Below, one piece after another: positions 25,345 through 33,940 of a stretch of DNA of 35,576 nucleotides (its first letter is position 1; each line of letters opens with the position of its first letter). The notes under the pieces were generated by a model. That model made no database searches and had not been told where the DNA came from. It saw only the letters and a list, made by a program, of their open reading frames with translations. This stretch comes from Planctomycetota bacterium. GTDB lineage: Bacteria > Planctomycetota > Phycisphaerae > UBA1845 > Fen-1342. A program made the position numbers and the translations under genes. Where the stretch lies: contig JAHJAR010000141.1 in assembly GCA_018814045.1 (NCBI GenBank), positions 1 through 35,576 on the forward strand. The letters run 5' to 3'.

Positions 25345-26808
25345 TCACCATTCGGCCGCCAAGCGCGCGCGCACCGCCCGCAGCAATTCCCAAGCCTGCG
25401 CGACGTGGCTCATCGACGTTCGCAGGTTCCCGATTGCGACGCGCAGCACATAGCGCTCCCGCAGTTTCGTATGCGAGACAAACACCGGCCCCCGCGCGTT
25501 CACCTCCGCCAGAAGCCGTTCGTTGAAGCGGTTCTGCTCCTCCAGTGGCAACTCGGGCACAGCCCGGAAGCACACTGTGCTGAACGGCACCGGGGCACAG
25601 ACTTCCCACCCCGGCTCGCCCTGCACCAACGCAGCGAATCGCCGGGCCAGGCCGCAGTGATAACGTATGCGCTCTTGCAAGCCGCGCTGCCCGAAGGCAC
25701 GCAGCACCATCCAGAGTTTCAGGGCCCGAAATCGGCGACCAAGTTGCACGCCGTAGTCCATCAGGTTGGTGGCCTCGTGCTCGGAGGTGCGCAGGTACTC
25801 CGGCACCACGGAGAACGCCGCCCGCAGGGTCTCGATGTCCCGCAGGAACAGCACCGAGCAATCCACGGGCACGAACAACCATTTGTGCGGGTTCACCACG
25901 ATGGAGTCCGCCGCCTCCCAGCCGACCATCAGCTCCCGCAATTCCGGACATACCGCCGCGCTGCCTGCGTATGCCGCGTCGACGTGCAACCACAGCTTCT
26001 CCCGCCGACATATCTCCGCGATCGGCCGGACCGGGTCAACGCTGGTTGTGGAGGTCGTGCCGACCGTCGCCACGACGGCGATGGGCCGTCGCCCGGCCGC
26101 CCGATCGGCCGCGATCGCTTCCGCCAGTGCCGCTGGATCGAGGCGAAAACCGTCGTCCGCCTGTACCCGCCGCAGTTGCTCGAGCCCCAAACCCAGCGCG
26201 ATCATGGCCTTGTCGATCGAGGAATGTGTGTGCTCACTGGCGTAAACCGTCAGCGGCGGCACATCAGGTCGCCCGGCCAGGCCGCGTTGCCTGATGTCGG
26301 CGGCGCCCACGCGCTGCCGCGCCGTGGCGAGGGCCAGCAGCGAGCTCATCGAGGCCGTATCGTTGATGTGACCACGGAACGCCGGTGGCAGGCCCACCAA
26401 CTGCCGTAGCCAGTCGCAGGTCAGCTCCTCCAACTCCGTTGCCGCCGGTCCGGTACGCCAGAGCATGGCGTTGACGTTCAGGCCCGCCGCCAGCGCCTCG
26501 CCCAGAATCCCCGGTCCCGAGCCGGTGATCCCGAAGTAGGCCATGAACCCGGGGTGGTTCCAGTGGGTTGTGTTCGGCTCGATTATCCGCTTGTAGTCGT
26601 CGAGGATTCGGTCGAGCGATTCGGGCTCTTCAGGTGGGCTCCCCGGCAGCAGTTTTGTCACATCCCCGGGGCTCACTCTTGGCACGACTCGATATGCGTG
26701 CACCTGCTCCAGGTAGTCCGCGGTCAGGTCCGCCACACGATGCATAGCGCGGCGGAATTCGCTGGCTGATACGTCCCCGAGGTGTACCGCGCTCTCATCT
26801 GGCGACAT
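25345..26808 (-). CDS. Group II PLP-dependent amino-acid decarboxylase (aromatic-L-amino-acid type)
   Basis: 487 aa, about the length of DOPA/tryptophan decarboxylases. Key features are THWNHPGFMAYF near the N-terminus, His193 in YASEHTHSSIDKA (stacks on the PLP ring), Asp277 in LWLHVDAAYAG, and the Schiff-base Lys309 in VVNPHKWLFVPVDCSVLF. The family segment GHINDTASMSSLLALATAR is the bacterial variant of the usual GGS-type motif. The enzyme removes the carboxyl group of an aromatic amino acid (Tyr, Trp or DOPA likely; substrate not fixed by sequence). No biosynthetic neighbours. The start at ATG 26808 is the only upstream Met. The downstream pit promoter candidate begins 23 bases after its stop. 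Confidence 0.92.
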   Translation of the reverse strand: MSPDESAVHLGDVSASEFRRAMHRVADLTADYLEQVHAYRVVPRVSPGDVTKLLPGSPPEEPESLDRILDDYKRIIEPNTTHWNHPGFMAYFGITGSGPGILGEALAAGLNVNAMLWRTGPAATELEELTCDWLRQLVGLPPAFRGHINDTASMSSLLALATARQRVGAADIRQRGLAGRPDVPPLTVYASEHTHSSIDKAMIALGLGLEQLRRVQADDGFRLDPAALAEAIAADRAAGRRPIAVVATVGTTSTTSVDPVRPIAEICRREKLWLHVDAAYAGSAAVCPELRELMVGWEAADSIVVNPHKWLFVPVDCSVLFLRDIETLRAAFSVVPEYLRTSEHEATNLMDYGVQLGRRFRALKLWMVLRAFGQRGLQERIRYHCGLARRFAALVQGEPGWEVCAPVPFSTVCFRAVPELPLEEQNRFNERLLAEVNARGPVFVSHTKLRERYVLRVAIGNLRTSMSHVAQAWELLRAVRARLAAEW

Positions 26809-27216
26809 GTGGATACCGTCCGTCGTGCCCCCAGGGTCAGCGTCTGTGCATGACGACCAGTCGGTGATGCTCCGCGCCCGGCCGTCTCAGCGTCCAGGAC
26901 CGCGTGGAGACGATAATCTCAGGCGGGAGTGCATCGCAACGGGCAGTCCCCGCGCTTTGTGCGCCGGGAGCGGTCCCAAGGGTTCGCCGCCAGCCCGTAG
27001 GCGTGTTTGCTGGCCCCCGTGGCTAACTCCGGCTAACGTTTTTTCCCTTCCCCTTCGATCCAAGAGATATAGGTGTGTTCGCGCTGGGCGTGAACCACGA
27101 CGCGGGCCAGTGGCGTCGGTAGCGTGTTTCGACAAATGTTGCCGCGCCGAGTCCCCGCGTCCCGGCCAACGCTGCGTCTCGCGGGCCGGCTGCCTGACGA
27201 CCAGGAAAGGATCCAC
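26809..27216. other. Intergenic stretch between divergent genes
   Basis: Should carry promoters for the decarboxylase (-) and the coiled-coil gene (+). I see a direct repeat GGCTAAC-TCC-GGCTAAC followed by a T6 run near 27020-27045, but no convincing -35/-10 pairs and no gene. Confidence 0.4.
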
Positions 27217-28212
27217 ATGGCCGCCGAACCAGTTCCGGCAAGCGAGTCCGCCGACCAAGCGCCCATCGAACAACCACACCTCCCCGCCCCGTCCGATCTC
27301 GACGAACAGTTTTCTACCCTCACTGACGCCATCTCCTCCGCCCACTCGCAACTAGAGGACTTTCAGGCCGCCTTGCGTGAACGGCTGGTCGAACTGAACC
27401 AACGTGAGGCGGAAGCTGCTACCCTGCTCAACCAACGAAACGAGATCGAGCAACACGGCGAAGAACTGAAAGAACACGCTCGGGAGCTCGAGGAGACCGA
27501 AGGTGTTCTGCGCGAGCACGAGCAGCAACTCCACGATGAACGTAGTGGCCTCGAACAGCGCGCCGAACTGCTGAGGAATCGGCAAGACGAGTTGGAGAAG
27601 CAGGCCGAGGCGCTGGCTGTGCGCGAGGCGGCGGTGCGAAAATTCCAGGCCGCCTTCGCCGATATCGCAAACGCCTTCTCTGCCCCTGTTCCTGAGGTCG
27701 GAAGGACTACGATTGATGACGGGCCCCAGATCAACGCTGGTTCGGAGACTGCGGCAGAGAACGACGCTAACGTCCAGCTCAACTCTGATCCGGACGAAAG
27801 CGAGATAGCTGCCGCTATCGATGCGGCGTACGAGCAGGCCAAGGCCAGCGCCCTGGCCAACGAGCTTCCGCCGGATGACGCCGCACGCGACGAGCCGGAT
27901 GTGAATGAGGCCGAGCCCGGGCACTCCGCGGAGGCAGCCGAGGTTGCTGTCGCTGAGGTCGCGGCCGATTCGCCCGCTGCCGGGGGCGAGCCGCCAGAAG
28001 ACGCGGGCACTGGTCCAGAACCAATCGACGAAGCTGAACTCAGGCCGGATGAGTTGGAGAAGCTGCGCGTGCTCCGACGACTGACCGGCGGGAAAGTGCC
28101 CGACACCCAACTGCTCGCAAGGATCCGCGGCGATCAGGAGAGTGAGGAAGCACATTCGGCCAAGTCAGGCGGAAAGCACTCGCGCCGCTGGTGGGGCAGC
28201 GGCGGCGATTAG
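27217..28212 (+). CDS. Coiled-coil protein with acidic disordered region, unknown function
   Basis: 331 aa from the ATG at 27217 (AAAGGA six bases upstream); the in-frame ATG at 27124 would add an Arg-rich stretch. Residues about 30-165 are a long heptad coiled coil (ALRERLVELNQREAEAATLL, HARELEETEGVLREHEQQLH). Residues about 170-280 are Ala/Glu/Asp/Pro-rich and probably disordered. A short conserved-looking tail, LRPDELEKLRVLRRLTGG, then LLARIRGD, ends in a basic WWGSGGD. No signal peptide or membrane segment. It could be a scaffold or cytoskeletal-type protein; I recognise no family. Confidence 0.75.
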   Translation: MAAEPVPASESADQAPIEQPHLPAPSDLDEQFSTLTDAISSAHSQLEDFQAALRERLVELNQREAEAATLLNQRNEIEQHGEELKEHARELEETEGVLREHEQQLHDERSGLEQRAELLRNRQDELEKQAEALAVREAAVRKFQAAFADIANAFSAPVPEVGRTTIDDGPQINAGSETAAENDANVQLNSDPDESEIAAAIDAAYEQAKASALANELPPDDAARDEPDVNEAEPGHSAEAAEVAVAEVAADSPAAGGEPPEDAGTGPEPIDEAELRPDELEKLRVLRRLTGGKVPDTQLLARIRGDQESEEAHSAKSGGKHSRRWWGSGGD

Positions 28213-28462
28213 ATACTCGCCACTCTGCTCGACACATCGCGGAATCGCGGCGAGCGCGCTGCGCAAGAGAAGCGTGCCAGTTCACAGGAATGTTAAAGTG
28301 GGAAATGTTTATGCGCTGTAGTTAATTTTTCTAGTCTAACAAGCCGATACAAAATTAGGCAAGATGCCCAGTCCTCTGTCCGAGGACATCCGCGGGCAGT
28401 GGACACAAGACGGGGAGGGGATTTTTCCTGGCGGAGCTTTGGGAGGAAGCGGAAGGTGTCCG
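28213..28462. other. AT-rich intergenic region with hairpin
   Basis: 28288-28362 is markedly AT-rich for this window and probably promotes the small ORFs that follow, though no clean -35/-10 can be fixed. GTCCTC/GAGGAC (28371-28376 with 28382-28387) forms a 6-bp hairpin with a 5-nt loop. Confidence 0.35.
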
Positions 28463-28543
28463 ATGCTCGAATCTTGGTTACTCCAGTTGTACCGATTGGT
28501 CACCGGCCTCTATGACATCGTCGTTTTGGGCGTCGAAGGGTAA
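28463..28543 (+). CDS. Small hydrophobic peptide, 26 aa
   Basis: ATG at 28463 with GGAAGG eight bases upstream encodes 26 residues beginning MLESWLLQLYRLV and ending VVLGVEG. It is amphipathic to hydrophobic, with no family known to me. Its stop (28541-28543) is four bases before the GTG of the next small ORF, and the last codons (GAAGGG) double as that ORF's SD. Confidence 0.4.
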   Translation: MLESWLLQLYRLVTGLYDIVVLGVEG

Positions 28544-28547
28544 GGCC

Positions 28548-28694
28548 GTGGAAAACGCTCTCTACGATGTCCGTGTCACTCCTGCCGAGCACCTGCTAGC
28601 TCGTTTGACAGCCGCTGCCTTGTGGCTGCTGAGCGCCGGAATGGTGGCGGCGCTAACCGCCTGGTCGCTCGAAACGGAAGTCCTGATCTACTAG
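28548..28694 (+). CDS. Small single-pass membrane protein, 48 aa
   Basis: GTG at 28548 preceded by GAAGGG at seven to eight bases. The N-terminal half is polar (ENALYDVRVTPAEHLLARL) and is followed by one transmembrane helix (AALWLLSAGMVAALTAW) and a short acidic tail. An in-frame ATG at 28512 inside the upstream ORF is an alternative start. Function unknown; the coupled arrangement suggests the two peptides are made together. Confidence 0.4.
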   Translation: MENALYDVRVTPAEHLLARLTAAALWLLSAGMVAALTAWSLETEVLIY

Positions 28695-28870
28695 CAGGAT
28701 CGAGACTCGGCGCGTGACCCATGGCGCGGTGGTCAACGCCGAACATTAAACCGCTCTTCTGATTCCGTAAGGCCCATGGTGCTGGACGACGTGTCAGCCC
28801 TGGTAGGTCCTCAGCCGTACGGTCTCGGCTGCGTCTCGCGCGTGGCAACGCCGGCGTTCGCACCGGCACC

Positions 28871-31219
28871 CTAGGTATCGGCGAGCACGGTGCTCGACAG
28901 CGTCGTGCCTTCGATCGGCCAGACTGCGGCTGGCGCCAAGCGCAGTAGTCGCTCGCGAATCGCCTTGGGCAACCACGCCGCACTCCCCGCCACCGACAAA
29001 GCGGTGGCTGCGATGGCCGTTTCGATCACCCAGACGGTGACGACGTGCGAAGCGGCCATGAGGCCGATGAACACGCCCAACGCCCCAACCGCCGCACAGA
29101 TCAGCGCGACGGTCCGTAGCGAGCGCCCGGTGTCGGTCCGGACTCCGCCCACCAGTACGCCGGCCAGCGCACACCAGCACGCGATGCGAATGGCCAGGCC
29201 AGATCGTGTGAAGCGGTGCAGACGCGCCCCGGAGACGAGTGCTTCCAGCGTCTGGGCCTGAACCTGGCAGCCGAAGACCTTGTCACCATTCTCCAGCGTG
29301 TATTCGTCGTGTGGGGGTATCATCTGACCGACCATCACGACGTACCCGCCGAACCAGTCGCGCAGTTGCTGATCGGTCGCGGTTAGCACGTCTTCATAGG
29401 CCAGCACGCGGTTGTTCCCCTGGATGGCCGGAGCGGCCTTGATGCGCGCGTAGAGGATCTTGTCGGTCGGCAGCAAGCGCTGTCCGCGCCCCCGCCCGAC
29501 GCTGGCAATCGGGAGTTCGTCCGTCTCAGGCCGCCAGAGCGGCTCACCGGTTTCAGCGTGCCGCTTGCGGTAGCAGAGCTGCACATCGGTCGGCAGCAGC
29601 CGCACGTCGACCAGACATTTCGGAAACCGGGCCGCGGCGAACCCGACCGTCGCCAGGCTTGGCACCGGCCGCGCCTGGCCGCGGACGACACACACGGGCA
29701 CCATGAATGCGTCTGACAGCGAGTTCGGGGCCGCTGAGTGCAGAATACCCCAGGCGTCAATCGCCTCGCGGATGGCCGCGCCGATGAGCGGCTCCCCGTT
29801 TACGTCGATCTGGTCCGCTCCGATCACGACTGCCGCACCAGACGCCTGTAGGGCCCGGACGCCGCGTACGAAAACGGCGTCGAAGGCCGGCTGTTGGTCG
29901 GGGAAGTAGTAGTCCCACACGACGACGCGCGGTGCGGCCACGGCCAGCCGCTCCATCAATTGCCCGTGGAGCAGGCGCCAGCTCTTACCATACTGCGCGT
30001 TCAGCCCGGGCAGGTCCCGGCCGACGCGGCCAGCACGCACCGCCTCCAGCGTCTCTGGCGTGAACGTGACGAGGACGATCTCCTCCGGTCCGACGGCTGG
30101 AATGAACCAGGGCGTGCCCACGAACCAGAACATGCCGGTCAGGAGTCCGGCCACCAGCGCCACGATGGCGCCGCGCACGGCGTAGGGCGAGCGGCGCAGC
30201 ACGAGCGCGCCGAAACGCACCGCGCGGTACGCAGCCGACTGGTCCTCGCGGGCGCGGATGGGCCGCGCGGCCAGATAGTTGTCGAGGTCCTCGACGAATG
30301 CCGCGCAGTCTTGGTAGCGCTGCTCCGGTTCCGGATGCACGCAGCGGGCGATGATGGCGGCCAGGTCTCCAGGGTAGCTGACGCGGCGCTCACGGAGCAG
30401 GCGGGTCAGGTGCACAGACTGGTTTGCGAAGCGGGCCGGTTCGCCGGTCACACAATGATAGAGCAGGGCCCCGAGCGCGTAGATGTCCGCGCGGGCGTCG
30501 GCCGGCTGCCCCGCGACCTGCTCCGGCGCGATGTAGCCAAACGTGCCCACCAGGCCTTCCGGCGCGGGAGTCGGCGTCTCTGCGTCCTGTTCGTTCGCTT
30601 CGCTCAGGCCCAGTTTTCGGGCGATGCCGAAGTCGATGATGCGGGGCTGATCGCTCGCGTCGATCAGGATGTTCTGTGGCTTGATGTCACGGTGAACGAC
30701 ACCCTGGGCGTGCGCGTAGCCGATCGCCAGGGCCACGGCGCGCAAGATCTCGATCCGCCGGGCCAGTGACACTTCGCGCGATTTGAGGTAGGCATCGAGA
30801 TGTTCGCCTTCGACGAACTCCATCGTGTAGAAGAGCGGGGGCGTCGCCAGGCGCGCCTCGTAGAGCGTGGCGATGTTCGGGTGTTGCAGCTTGGCGATCA
30901 GGTGCACTTCGTTCTCGAAGTACGCCGTCCGGACGGCAGTCTTGCTGAACAGGACTTTGAGCGCTTCGATCCGCTGCTTGGTGTGGTGGATGGCCTTGTA
31001 GACGACGCCGAACCCCCCCTCGCCGATCCGCTCCACCACGGTGTAGTTGCGCAGGCGCGGGAACCAGCCGGTGGTGATTCGCCGAAACACGGCCCGGCAC
31101 GCCTCGCATTGCTCCAGGTGGCGTTGTTCGCTGGCTTGCTCCTCTGGCGGCAGCGCATCGTGAGCCAGCCTTTCGACCGCCTCGCGGTGTGGGCAGGGCT
31201 GTGTGGCTCGACTCGGCAT
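28871..31219 (-). CDS. Transmembrane Ser/Thr protein kinase with CHASE2 sensor domain
   Basis: Start placed at the ATG at 31219 (GGAAG five bases upstream), giving 782 aa; upstream in-frame sequence to 31528 is Arg/Pro-rich and unlikely to be translated. Residues 1-45 hold His34, Cys38 and Cys41 (HLEQCEAC), like a short anti-sigma-type zinc finger. The kinase domain is about 59-315: Gly loop GEGGFG, Lys88 (EALKVL), HRDIKPQN (Asp178), DFG (196-198), GTFGYIAPEQ. It appears active. TM1 is at about 349-370, then an extracytoplasmic CHASE2 domain (about 380-690), then three hydrophobic helices and a cytoplasmic end. Input is probably sensed outside by CHASE2; targets unknown. A -10-like TATACT lies at 31293-31298. 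Confidence 0.92.
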   Translation of the reverse strand: MPSRATQPCPHREAVERLAHDALPPEEQASEQRHLEQCEACRAVFRRITTGWFPRLRNYTVVERIGEGGFGVVYKAIHHTKQRIEALKVLFSKTAVRTAYFENEVHLIAKLQHPNIATLYEARLATPPLFYTMEFVEGEHLDAYLKSREVSLARRIEILRAVALAIGYAHAQGVVHRDIKPQNILIDASDQPRIIDFGIARKLGLSEANEQDAETPTPAPEGLVGTFGYIAPEQVAGQPADARADIYALGALLYHCVTGEPARFANQSVHLTRLLRERRVSYPGDLAAIIARCVHPEPEQRYQDCAAFVEDLDNYLAARPIRAREDQSAAYRAVRFGALVLRRSPYAVRGAIVALVAGLLTGMFWFVGTPWFIPAVGPEEIVLVTFTPETLEAVRAGRVGRDLPGLNAQYGKSWRLLHGQLMERLAVAAPRVVVWDYYFPDQQPAFDAVFVRGVRALQASGAAVVIGADQIDVNGEPLIGAAIREAIDAWGILHSAAPNSLSDAFMVPVCVVRGQARPVPSLATVGFAAARFPKCLVDVRLLPTDVQLCYRKRHAETGEPLWRPETDELPIASVGRGRGQRLLPTDKILYARIKAAPAIQGNNRVLAYEDVLTATDQQLRDWFGGYVVMVGQMIPPHDEYTLENGDKVFGCQVQAQTLEALVSGARLHRFTRSGLAIRIACWCALAGVLVGGVRTDTGRSLRTVALICAAVGALGVFIGLMAASHVVTVWVIETAIAATALSVAGSAAWLPKAIRERLLRLAPAAVWPIEGTTLSSTVLADT

Positions 31220-31351
31220 CCTTGCTTCCGTCGACAAGCGCGGACCGCAACGGCAACGTCTGATTACGTCCGCGCTCGCTTGACCCAACCATAGTATAGC
31301 CACAGGCAGCCCCTTGACGGTAGCTCCTTGCCTCTCATCCAGCGATTCCGC

Positions 31352-31388
31352 AGGTTTGCATCTAGGCTGAGGTTTGCGGGAGGTTTGC
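31352..31388 (-). promoter_or_regulatory. Three GCAAACCT direct repeats upstream of the kinase
   Basis: GCAAACCT on the minus strand occurs at 31352-31359, 31370-31377 and 31381-31388, with start-to-start spacings of 18 and 11. They lie about 55-95 bases upstream of the -10-like TATACT (31293-31298), where activator sites would be expected. No matching -35 is evident, which would suit an activator-dependent promoter. Confidence 0.35.
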
Positions 31389-31478
31389 GGTCGGATCGGC
31401 GCGGGTGCAGATTCGGGGGACCAGACTGCGGGTGGGCGGGGTGCAGCGGGCCGGGGACGCCGGGCGGCGCGTTGGGAA

Positions 31479-31823
31479 TCAGGCGACGGGAACGAGCGCG
31501 GGTGTGAGCGTGCTGCGCGGCGGAGCACGGGCCGGCGGCGATGGCGGGCCGGCGTACAGTTCCGCCGTCACGTGGCGGGCCACGTGCAAACGGCTGGCCG
31601 CCGCGCGTGCCGCAGGTTTGAGGGCGCGGCGGTAGAAAGCCAGGAACACGTTCAGACACAGCATGGCCAGCAGGGTAAAGACCAATAGCGCGGCGGGTTC
31701 AGGCCGGTAGACGTGATCGGCGTGGAAACCTGGGGCCGCGGGCGGCTGTCCCGCACCGCGCCAAGATCCCCTTCCCCGCCGAGGCGCGTCCGGGCATAGG
31801 CCCGGAGTCGTCGCAGGATGGCG
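31479..31823 (-). pseudogene. Transposase relic: N-terminal and C-terminal pieces fused by internal deletion
   Basis: One frame (about 31820-31732) encodes LRRLRAYARTRLGGEGDLGA followed by VRDSRPRPQ, which looks like a transposase N-terminus. At 31724-31732 the frame changes and HADHVYRPEPAALLVF begins, followed by LLAMLCLNVFLAFYRRALKP and ARHVTAELYA. This resembles the hydrophobic C-terminus of a DDE-type transposase. The DDE core (roughly 1 kb) is missing. Family membership is from memory of similar elements, hence moderate confidence. Confidence 0.5.
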
Positions 31824-32165
31824 TCAGTCCTCCCGTGAGCGCAGCTTCTCAACGTACATCTGACTGAGCTCTTCCAGGAGCCGGCGAATCTCGTGATAGT
31901 CCGCCGCCCATTGGCGAACCAGCGGCTCCCAGCGTTTGGGCACGAAGAGTTGTCGCAGCTTGCCGCTCTCCGAGTAGACCAGGTACAGATTGGTGTGCCG
32001 TTCCCCCCGCGTACATTTGCAGTTGGGCTTGCCGCACACCCGCCGGCGTTCGAGCAGGTTGCCGCGCAGCAGCCCGCGTTGGCTGACCAGGCGGGCCAGC
32101 GCGGAGCGGCAGCGCCGTTCCGCGGCGCTCCTGTGGGTCCGCGAGCGGGCCTTCCTGACTGACAT
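31824..32165 (-). CDS. DUF6788-type protein associated with an insertion sequence
   Basis: 113 aa, basic. The core is GNLLERRRVCGKPNCKCTRG, then ERHTNLYLVYSESGK, then RQLFVPKRWEPLVRQWAADY, ending EELSQMYVEKLRSRED. The CGKPNCxCxRGExH segment (three Cys and a His) looks metal-binding. Proteins of this type often precede a transposase in planctomycete and archaeal elements; here it sits upstream of a deleted one. Its biochemical role is not known. The ATG coincides with the predicted transcription start of a strong promoter (32172-32199), so the message may be leaderless. Confidence 0.65.
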   Translation of the reverse strand: MSVRKARSRTHRSAAERRCRSALARLVSQRGLLRGNLLERRRVCGKPNCKCTRGERHTNLYLVYSESGKLRQLFVPKRWEPLVRQWAADYHEIRRLLEELSQMYVEKLRSRED

Positions 32166-32171
32166 ATATAT

Positions 32172-32199
32172 AGTATACCAGAATAATGGCTAAGGTCAA
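32172..32199 (-). promoter_or_regulatory. Strong sigma70-like promoter of the DUF6788 ORF
   Basis: Minus strand: -35 TTGACC (32194-32199), 16-bp spacer, -10 TATACT (32172-32177), then ATATAT and the ATG at 32165. Only six bases separate the -10 from the start codon. Confidence 0.65.
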
Positions 32200-32531
32200 A
32201 GCCGGTTGCGCATGCGAATCTGCTCGGGTTCAAAGAAGAAGCTGCAACCCCTGTCCGCAGCAGCCAGCTACCGCCGCCCCGAAACCTCACTTGCGGAATC
32301 GCTGTGTGTGATGCGCGGCATGCTCTGCACCTGCGTGGGCATGCTGCGCCCGACGCAGGATACTGACCATCCGTGGCCTCCTGTGTGGGTGATGCTGCTG
32401 ACACCGCCATCTTCGCAGGAGGCCCGTCCTTGCGCACGCGTCGTAAGTGCGCCGCTGACAAGAACTTATAGATTATCTGAATGCCATTCTACACTGGAAC
32501 CTATCCCAGAACCGTCCAGGGGTGGGCGGCA

Positions 32532-32597
32532 GAACCGAGCCACGCACGCAAGCAAGCGGTTCTTCGGCAACCGCTTCTGACGGTTGCGGCTCGGTTC
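32532..32597. repeat. REP-like palindrome, copy 2 (nested hairpin)
   Basis: The outer arms GAACCGAGCC (32532-32541) and GGCTCGGTTC (32588-32597) are perfect inverse. Inside, AAGCGGTT (32554-32561) and AACCGCTT (32569-32576) are also perfect, with a 7-nt loop. The right half, CTGACGGTTGCGGCTCGG, matches CTGACGGTCGCGGCTCGG in the copy near 1209 (reverse complement) with one change, so both belong to one repeat family. Confidence 0.65.
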
Positions 32598-32764
32598 AAG
32601 CCGTTCGAACCCACCGGAAGTGTCATGGACCCGACGCGCCGCGGACGCGCTGCTTGAGAAAACGCCCGGCTCACCACAGAATCTCTGTCCTTGGGAGCGA
32701 CCGGAACAGCCTCCCCGCAAGACGCGCGATTGACCAGTACTCTCGTGACAAAGGAAGCGGCAAG

Positions 32765-33940
32765 ATGGCGACAAGACCTCTCAACGTCGGCCTGATTGGT
32801 GGGGGCGCGGGGGCGTTCATTGTGCACCCGCATCAACGGGCGATTCACTTCGACGGAACGCGGCGGGTGACGGCCGCTGCCCTGCACCCCGACCCGAAGA
32901 TCGCGTTGCAGGAAGCGGAGAACTGGCCCTACCCGATTCAAGGGTACCCCAGCTACGACGAGCTGATCGCCGATCAGGCCGGCAAGCCCGTCGGCGAGCG
33001 TCTGGACTACGTCCTGATCGTCACGCCAAACAACGTGCACTTCGATCCGGCCCTGAAGTGCCTCGCCGCGGGTATCCCGGTCTTCTGCGAGAAGCCGCTG
33101 ACGGTGACGCTCGACGAGGCAAACCGGCTGGTCGCCGCGGTCGCCGAGCACAAGATTCCGTTCGGCGTAGCCCACACGTACCTGGGGCACTGGACCAGCC
33201 GCTTCGCGCGCTTCATCGTTCTCAGCGGGCTGATCGGCGAGGTGCGCTGGGTGGACAGCTACTACCTCCAGGGGTGGCTGGCCGGGCGGACGGAGGACCA
33301 AGGCGTCGTGCAAGCCGAATGGCGCGTCGATCCGAAGCGAGCCGGGGCGAGTTGCTGTGGCGGAGACATCGGCACGCATGCCCTGACGCAGCTTCGTTAC
33401 GTAACCGGGCTGGAAGTCATCCGGTTGCACGCGCACCTCGAGACGTTTGTCGAGGGTCGCCAGCTCGACGACCACTTCACCACCTATTGCGAGCTATCCA
33501 ACGGCGGCCGGGCGCTGGTGCGCGCCTCACAGATCGCGATCGGACACAAGAACGACCTTGGCATCGAAGTCAACGGCACCAAGGGTTCACTCGTCTGGGT
33601 GCAGGAGGAGCCGGAGCAACTGATCATCCGCCTGCCCGATCAGCCGGACCGCGTGTATTGGCGTGGGGCGGTGGCGGCCAATGACGGTTTTCTGGTGGAC
33701 TTGCCGGACGATTTGATGGCCGAGCCGAACATTCCGCCTGGTCACCCTGAAGCGTTCCATGACGCGTTCGCGCGACTGCACCGCTGCTTCGAGCAGGACG
33801 TGCGTGCCTACCATGACGGCCAGCCGTTCGCCTGCGACGGCAGCAAGTATGCCAATGTGGACGACGGCCGCATCGGCATCGCGTTTGTTGAGGCGGCGGT
33901 GCGGAGCCAGGCAGAGGGGGGGGCGTGGGCGGAGATCTAG
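32765..33940 (+). CDS. Gfo/Idh/MocA-family NAD(P)-dependent oxidoreductase
   Basis: 391 aa from the ATG at 32765 (AAAGGA about nine bases upstream). The Rossmann N-terminus is LNVGLIGGGAGAFIVHPHQR. VLIVTPNNVHFDPALKCLAAGIPVFCEKPLTV carries the EKP motif with the conserved Lys. The C-terminal beta domain has the GGDIGTHALTQLRYVTG segment, where Asp and His are the usual catalytic positions (GxxxDxxxH-type), and EVNGTKGSLVWVQEEPEQL. These enzymes oxidise or reduce sugars, inositols or related polyols. A cofactor-binding GGGAG with HPHQR resembles the larger subgroup common in planctomycetes. Convergent with a second family member. Confidence 0.92.
   Translation: MATRPLNVGLIGGGAGAFIVHPHQRAIHFDGTRRVTAAALHPDPKIALQEAENWPYPIQGYPSYDELIADQAGKPVGERLDYVLIVTPNNVHFDPALKCLAAGIPVFCEKPLTVTLDEANRLVAAVAEHKIPFGVAHTYLGHWTSRFARFIVLSGLIGEVRWVDSYYLQGWLAGRTEDQGVVQAEWRVDPKRAGASCCGGDIGTHALTQLRYVTGLEVIRLHAHLETFVEGRQLDDHFTTYCELSNGGRALVRASQIAIGHKNDLGIEVNGTKGSLVWVQEEPEQLIIRLPDQPDRVYWRGAVAANDGFLVDLPDDLMAEPNIPPGHPEAFHDAFARLHRCFEQDVRAYHDGQPFACDGSKYANVDDGRIGIAFVEAAVRSQAEGGAWAEI

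Larger units (their letters stand above)
31479..32165 (-). mobile_element. Internally deleted insertion-sequence remnant
   Basis: Contains an intact DUF6788-type ORF followed by a transposase-like gene that keeps only its two ends. Low-complexity Pro-rich sequence marks the distal end. No terminal inverted repeats or target duplication could be identified by eye, so the true borders are uncertain. Confidence 0.5.
32166..32764. other. Intergenic stretch without a gene
   Basis: Left end holds the DUF6788 promoter, 32532-32597 holds the second REP-like palindrome, and the rest shows no supported ORF or motif. The next gene's frame is open upstream of its start but has no plausible start codon or protein-like composition there. 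Confidence 0.45.

Noticed and set aside
25234..26409. 391-aa ORF on the plus strand
   Set aside because: Lies opposite the decarboxylase, which has all catalytic residues; the His/Arg/Gln-rich product is a shadow.
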